Positions 61,179 to 64,000 of a stretch of 64,000 nt of DNA are shown here, one piece after another (the first letter of the stretch is position 1; each line of letters opens with the position of its first letter). The notes under the pieces are model-generated. The model did no database searches and was not told the DNA's origin. It worked only from the letters and a program-made list of their open reading frames with translations. A program made the translations under genes and the position numbers. Source of the DNA: Enterobacteriaceae bacterium RIT693 (lineage in GTDB: Bacteria > Pseudomonadota > Gammaproteobacteria > Enterobacterales > Enterobacteriaceae); NCBI GenBank assembly GCA_009668225.1, contig WJYK01000002.1:186001-250000 (forward strand). Reading direction: 5' to 3'.

Positions 61179-62210
61179 ATGAAAAGATTATTGCCTACGT
61201 CCACTGCCGGCAGCCTGCCTAAACCGTCCTGGCTGGCCCAGCCTGAAACGCTGTGGTCGCCGTGGAAGCTGCAGGATCAGGAACTCATTGAGGGTAAACA
61301 GGATGCCCTGCGCCTGTCGCTGCACGAACAACAGCTGGCGGATATCGACATCGTCAGCGACGGCGAGCAGACTCGTCAGCACTTCGTGACCACCTTTATC
61401 GAACACCTGGATGGCGTGGATTTCGAGAAACGCGAAACCGTGCGCATCCGTAACCGCTACGACGCCAGCGTCCCGACCGTAGTTGGCGCTGTGGCTCGTC
61501 AAAAACCGGTGTTTGTGGAAGACGCTAAGTTCCTTCGCAAACAGACCGACAGGCCAATCAAATGGGCGCTGCCTGGCCCGATGACCATGATCGACACGCT
61601 GTACGACAACCACTACAAAAGCCGCGAAAAACTGGCCTGGGAATTTGCCAAAATCCTGAACCAGGAAGCGAAAGAACTGGAAGCCGCCGGCGTGGACATC
61701 ATTCAGTTTGATGAGCCAGCCTTCAACGTGTTCTTCGATGAAGTGAACGAATGGGGCATCGCCACGCTGGAACGCGCCATCGAAGGCCTGAAGTGCGAAA
61801 CCGCCGTGCACATCTGTTACGGCTACGGCATCAAAGCCAACACCGACTGGAAGAAAACGCTGGGCTCCGAATGGCGCCAGTACGAAGAGGCGTTTCCAAA
61901 ACTGCAGACCTCGAACATCGACATCATCTCGCTGGAGTGCCACAACTCCCACGTACCGATGGACCTGCTCGAGCTGATTCGCGGCAAGAAAGTGATGGTG
62001 GGTGCCATCGACGTAGCCAACCACGCCATTGAAACCCCGGAAGAAGTGGCCAACACGCTACGTAAAGCGCTGCAGTTTGTTGATGCCGAAAATCTCTACC
62101 CTTCCACCAACTGCGGCATGGCACCGCTGCCGCGCCATGTGGCGAGAGGCAAACTGCACGCGTTAAGCGCAGGGGCCGAGATCGTGCGCAGAGAGATTCT
62201 GGGTAAATAA
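61179..62210 (+). CDS. mesD: MetE-core methionine synthase MesD
   Basis: The 343-residue protein corresponds to the C-terminal catalytic half of MetE, without the N-terminal folate-binding-related half. Zinc ligands are visible: His-x-Cys in AVHICYGYG and Cys in STNCGMAPLP. An early substrate motif reads SDGEQTRQHF. Pairing with mesX identifies it as MesD rather than MetE. AAGG precedes the ATG. The methyl donor in this system is not 5-methyltetrahydrofolate-polyglutamate and remains uncertain. Confidence 0.9.
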   Translation: MKRLLPTSTAGSLPKPSWLAQPETLWSPWKLQDQELIEGKQDALRLSLHEQQLADIDIVSDGEQTRQHFVTTFIEHLDGVDFEKRETVRIRNRYDASVPTVVGAVARQKPVFVEDAKFLRKQTDRPIKWALPGPMTMIDTLYDNHYKSREKLAWEFAKILNQEAKELEAAGVDIIQFDEPAFNVFFDEVNEWGIATLERAIEGLKCETAVHICYGYGIKANTDWKKTLGSEWRQYEEAFPKLQTSNIDIISLECHNSHVPMDLLELIRGKKVMVGAIDVANHAIETPEEVANTLRKALQFVDAENLYPSTNCGMAPLPRHVARGKLHALSAGAEIVRREILGK

Positions 62211-62289
62211 CCGGAAGTTAATGTTGCCAGCCTGGCGGTTGAGAGATCGCCAGGTTTTATGACTCGCTCAGTTCTTCGCTTAAGCACTC

Positions 62290-62772
62290 TCAGATTTCAA
62301 GAGCAGCAACGACCGCAGCTTCCATTTTCTCCGGGGTAGTGAGCGGTGCAAAACGCTTGAGCGGCTTCCCGTCCCGTCCAATCATGAACTTTGTGAAGTT
62401 CCACTTGATACGTCCCCCCAGCACGCCTGGCAATTCATTTTTCAGATAACGAAACACAGGATGCGCGGCGGTGCCGTTGACCTCGACTTTTGCGAACATC
62501 GGGAAGCTCACGCCGTAGTTAATGTGGCAGGTCCGCGCGATTTCATCGGCATCGCCGGGTTCCTGCTTACCAAACTGGTTGCAGGGGAAACCAAGCACCA
62601 CCAGCCCCTGCGCGGCGTACTTCTTATACAGCGCTTCAAGGCCCGCGTACTGCGGCGTAAAGCCACACTGACTGGCGGTATTCACCACCAGAACCAGCTT
62701 GCCGGCGTAATCAGACATAGAAATCTGTTGGCCAGTCAGGCTGGTGGCGGTGAGTTGATGAAAGGGGTTCAT
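62290..62772 (-). CDS. Glutathione/thiol peroxidase family protein
   Basis: The 160-residue protein has the glutathione peroxidase fold. The peroxidatic Cys is in NTASQCGFTPQY, followed by GFPCNQFGKQEPG and the WNFTKF segment. AAGGACT precedes the ATG at 62772; a longer frame to 62805 is unsupported. It is shorter than E. coli BtuE and differs around the ending, so I do not give a symbol. It reduces peroxides using glutathione or thioredoxin. Confidence 0.92.
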   Translation of the reverse strand: MNPFHQLTATSLTGQQISMSDYAGKLVLVVNTASQCGFTPQYAGLEALYKKYAAQGLVVLGFPCNQFGKQEPGDADEIARTCHINYGVSFPMFAKVEVNGTAAHPVFRYLKNELPGVLGGRIKWNFTKFMIGRDGKPLKRFAPLTTPEKMEAAVVAALEI

Positions 62773-62874
62773 GTTGGAGTCCTTAGAGCTTGTCGACATT
62801 GCCACACCGTATATAGGATCTTTTCATTCAGGCCAAACGTTATGAACAGAACATCATAGGTGACGTGAATAACC

Positions 62875-63777
62875 TTAGATGAATGTCCCTGTTTGCGTAT
62901 TTATTTCGGCCAGCAGCCAATGTTCAAAATCTCTTAATGCGGAGTCGTTGATTCCCGTTTCTGCCGGTTTAACAAAACAGAATTTTTTATTCAACGAGTC
63001 CGATTCCGGCCAGGGCGCGACCAGCCTTCCGTTGTCGAGTTCTTGTGCAACGTACATGCGCGGCACCAGGGCAACGCCCTGCCCGGCCAATGCGGCAGCA
63101 ATGGCCATCTCATGAAGATCGTACCGGGCGCCCTGCGCCAGATTATCAAGGCTTATTCCCGTTTCCCGGGCATAGTGATGCCATGCGTCCGGGTTCAATC
63201 GTCGGTGAATTCTTGGCAAATCATTCAACTGTCCCTTTCCCTCATGGCCTGTTAACAAAGCCGGGTGGCAGACGGGAACCAGTTTTTCCTCAAAGAGGAA
63301 TTGCACGCGCATCCCGGCCCACGCGGCATGCTCAAAATGCACGACGGCATCAAAACCGCTTCCGCTCAAAACGAAAGGATCGGTTCTGGCGGCAATATTT
63401 AGCGTGATGTCCGGATGTAAGGCGGTAAAACGGCTCAGCCGGGGGATAAGCCATCGGCTCGAAAATGTCGGCAGCGCGGCAATATCCAGGCTCCTGCTGT
63501 CCCTGGGCATACCCATTATGTATTGAGTATCTCTTTCAATTCGCTCAAGCGTTTCGCGAACATGAGAGGCATAACGCGCCCCGACAGGGTTGAGTTTTAC
63601 GCGGCTCCCTGCCCGGTCAAATAATCGACAGCCCAGTAAAGATTCAAGGCGTGCAATCTGGCGGCTAATAGCCCCTTCTGTCAGCGAAAGCTCCTCGGCG
63701 GCTCGGGCAAAATTACCGTGACGGGCAGCCGCCTCAAAAGCCTGCAGGGATGTACTGCTGGGAATTTTTCTACGCAT
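62875..63777 (-). CDS. LysR-family regulator (GcvA-like)
   Basis: The 300-residue protein starts with a LysR winged helix (FARAAEELSLTEGAISRQIARLE) and has a GcvA-type effector domain. GGAGG lies just before the ATG at 63777; a TTG start at 63813 is possible but less likely. It is divergent from the metallo-beta-lactamase-fold gene at 63901 and probably controls it. Confidence 0.88.
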   Translation of the reverse strand: MRRKIPSSTSLQAFEAAARHGNFARAAEELSLTEGAISRQIARLESLLGCRLFDRAGSRVKLNPVGARYASHVRETLERIERDTQYIMGMPRDSRSLDIAALPTFSSRWLIPRLSRFTALHPDITLNIAARTDPFVLSGSGFDAVVHFEHAAWAGMRVQFLFEEKLVPVCHPALLTGHEGKGQLNDLPRIHRRLNPDAWHHYARETGISLDNLAQGARYDLHEMAIAAALAGQGVALVPRMYVAQELDNGRLVAPWPESDSLNKKFCFVKPAETGINDSALRDFEHWLLAEINTQTGTFI

Positions 63778-63900
63778 ACGCCTCCAGGAACCGGACGGGC
63801 AATGAACGCTCAATGACTAAATATCACTGAGCGATGAAATAATATCGATTCATTCGCGAAAATACAGCCGGTAGCATGATAAAAAATCACTGAGGTCTGT

Positions 63901-64000
63901 ATGAAACATTTATATTTTCCATCCTGCCAGATTGGCGATTTTCTGGTTACCGCCCTAAGTGATGGCGCTATGCCAGCGAGCCTGGATTTACTTTCTGGCA
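63901..64000 (+). CDS. Metallo-beta-lactamase-fold hydrolase, 3' end outside window
   Basis: Only the first 33 residues are visible (MKHLYFPSCQIGDFLVTALS and on). The pattern QIGDFLVTALSDGAMPASLDLL is typical of the N-terminus of MBL-fold hydrolases found beside LysR regulators. GAGG precedes the ATG. The catalytic HxHxDH motif would lie beyond the edge. Confidence 0.6.
   Translation, partial: MKHLYFPSCQIGDFLVTALSDGAMPASLDLLSG

Noticed and set aside
61188-62024. Long antisense ORF (278 codons) opposite mesD
   Set aside because: It lies wholly within a well-recognised gene, has no plausible protein family and reflects codon bias of GC-rich coding sequence.

Overview
The window looks like chromosome from a member of the Enterobacteriaceae. 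Many proteins resemble E. coli K-12 or Salmonella proteins along their whole length, as recalled. Two blocks keep E. coli-like gene order: hrpA / azoR / paaY / paaX, and ynfC, ynfD, ynfE, dmsD, clcB, bioD2, mlc, ynfL, ynfM, asr, ydgU, ydgD, mdtIJ, tqsA. The Salmonella-type osmYXWV transporter sits between dmsD and clcB. The budABC operon, a type VI secretion system (T6SS) and an oxygen-dependent methionine synthase pair point away from K-12, towards an environmental or plant-associated genus. The genus cannot be fixed from sequence reading alone. No tRNA, rRNA, CRISPR array, prophage or insertion sequence was found.

Layout. 1-8692 (minus strand): the promoter-proximal part of a T6SS cluster, tssB-tssC-tssK-tssL-ompA-like-hcp-orf103-clpV, with clpV running off the left edge. 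An AT-rich 600-bp region lies upstream of it. 9292-14725: a PAS-GGDEF-EAL protein, a small HTH regulator, a small orphan, a GNAT acetyltransferase and a YdeP-type molybdo-oxidoreductase. 14801-15375: a 575-bp non-coding repeat with terminal inverted repeats; an inverted second copy lies at 48096-48667. 15411-21792: hrpA, azoR, and paaY-paaX without the paa catabolic genes. 21919-26078: a two-component system resembling Vibrio VxrAB, with a DUF2861-like protein and a GH5 cellulase. 26214-30735: ynfC, ynfD, ynfE, dmsD, lacking ynfG and ynfH. 31049-34519: OsmU osmoprotectant importer. 34653-48016: clcB to tqsA, with an M32 carboxypeptidase and a CHASE4-like GGDEF-EAL protein inserted. 48738-53558: esterase, a 14-helix MFS exporter with its TetR regulator and a striking double operator, and a Kup paralogue. 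53703-57956: acetoin/butanediol operon budA-budB-budC with divergent LysR regulator. 57989-64000: aldo/keto reductase with divergent LysR regulator, mesX-mesD with a MetR-type box, a glutathione peroxidase, and a LysR regulator divergent from a truncated metallo-beta-lactamase-fold gene.

How the genes fit together. Much of the window concerns envelope stress, osmotic stress, acid stress and interbacterial competition: T6SS, Vxr-like sensing, OsmU, Asr, MdtIJ, Kup and the acid-consuming butanediol pathway. Two c-di-GMP enzymes and several LysR and TetR regulators sit among them. The most novel signals are the 575-bp repeat, which is two inverted half-modules with compensatory stem changes between copies; the 103-residue protein between hcp and clpV; the Vxr-like operon with a cellulase; and a DMSO-reductase-type catalytic subunit with a chaperone but no electron-transfer partners.
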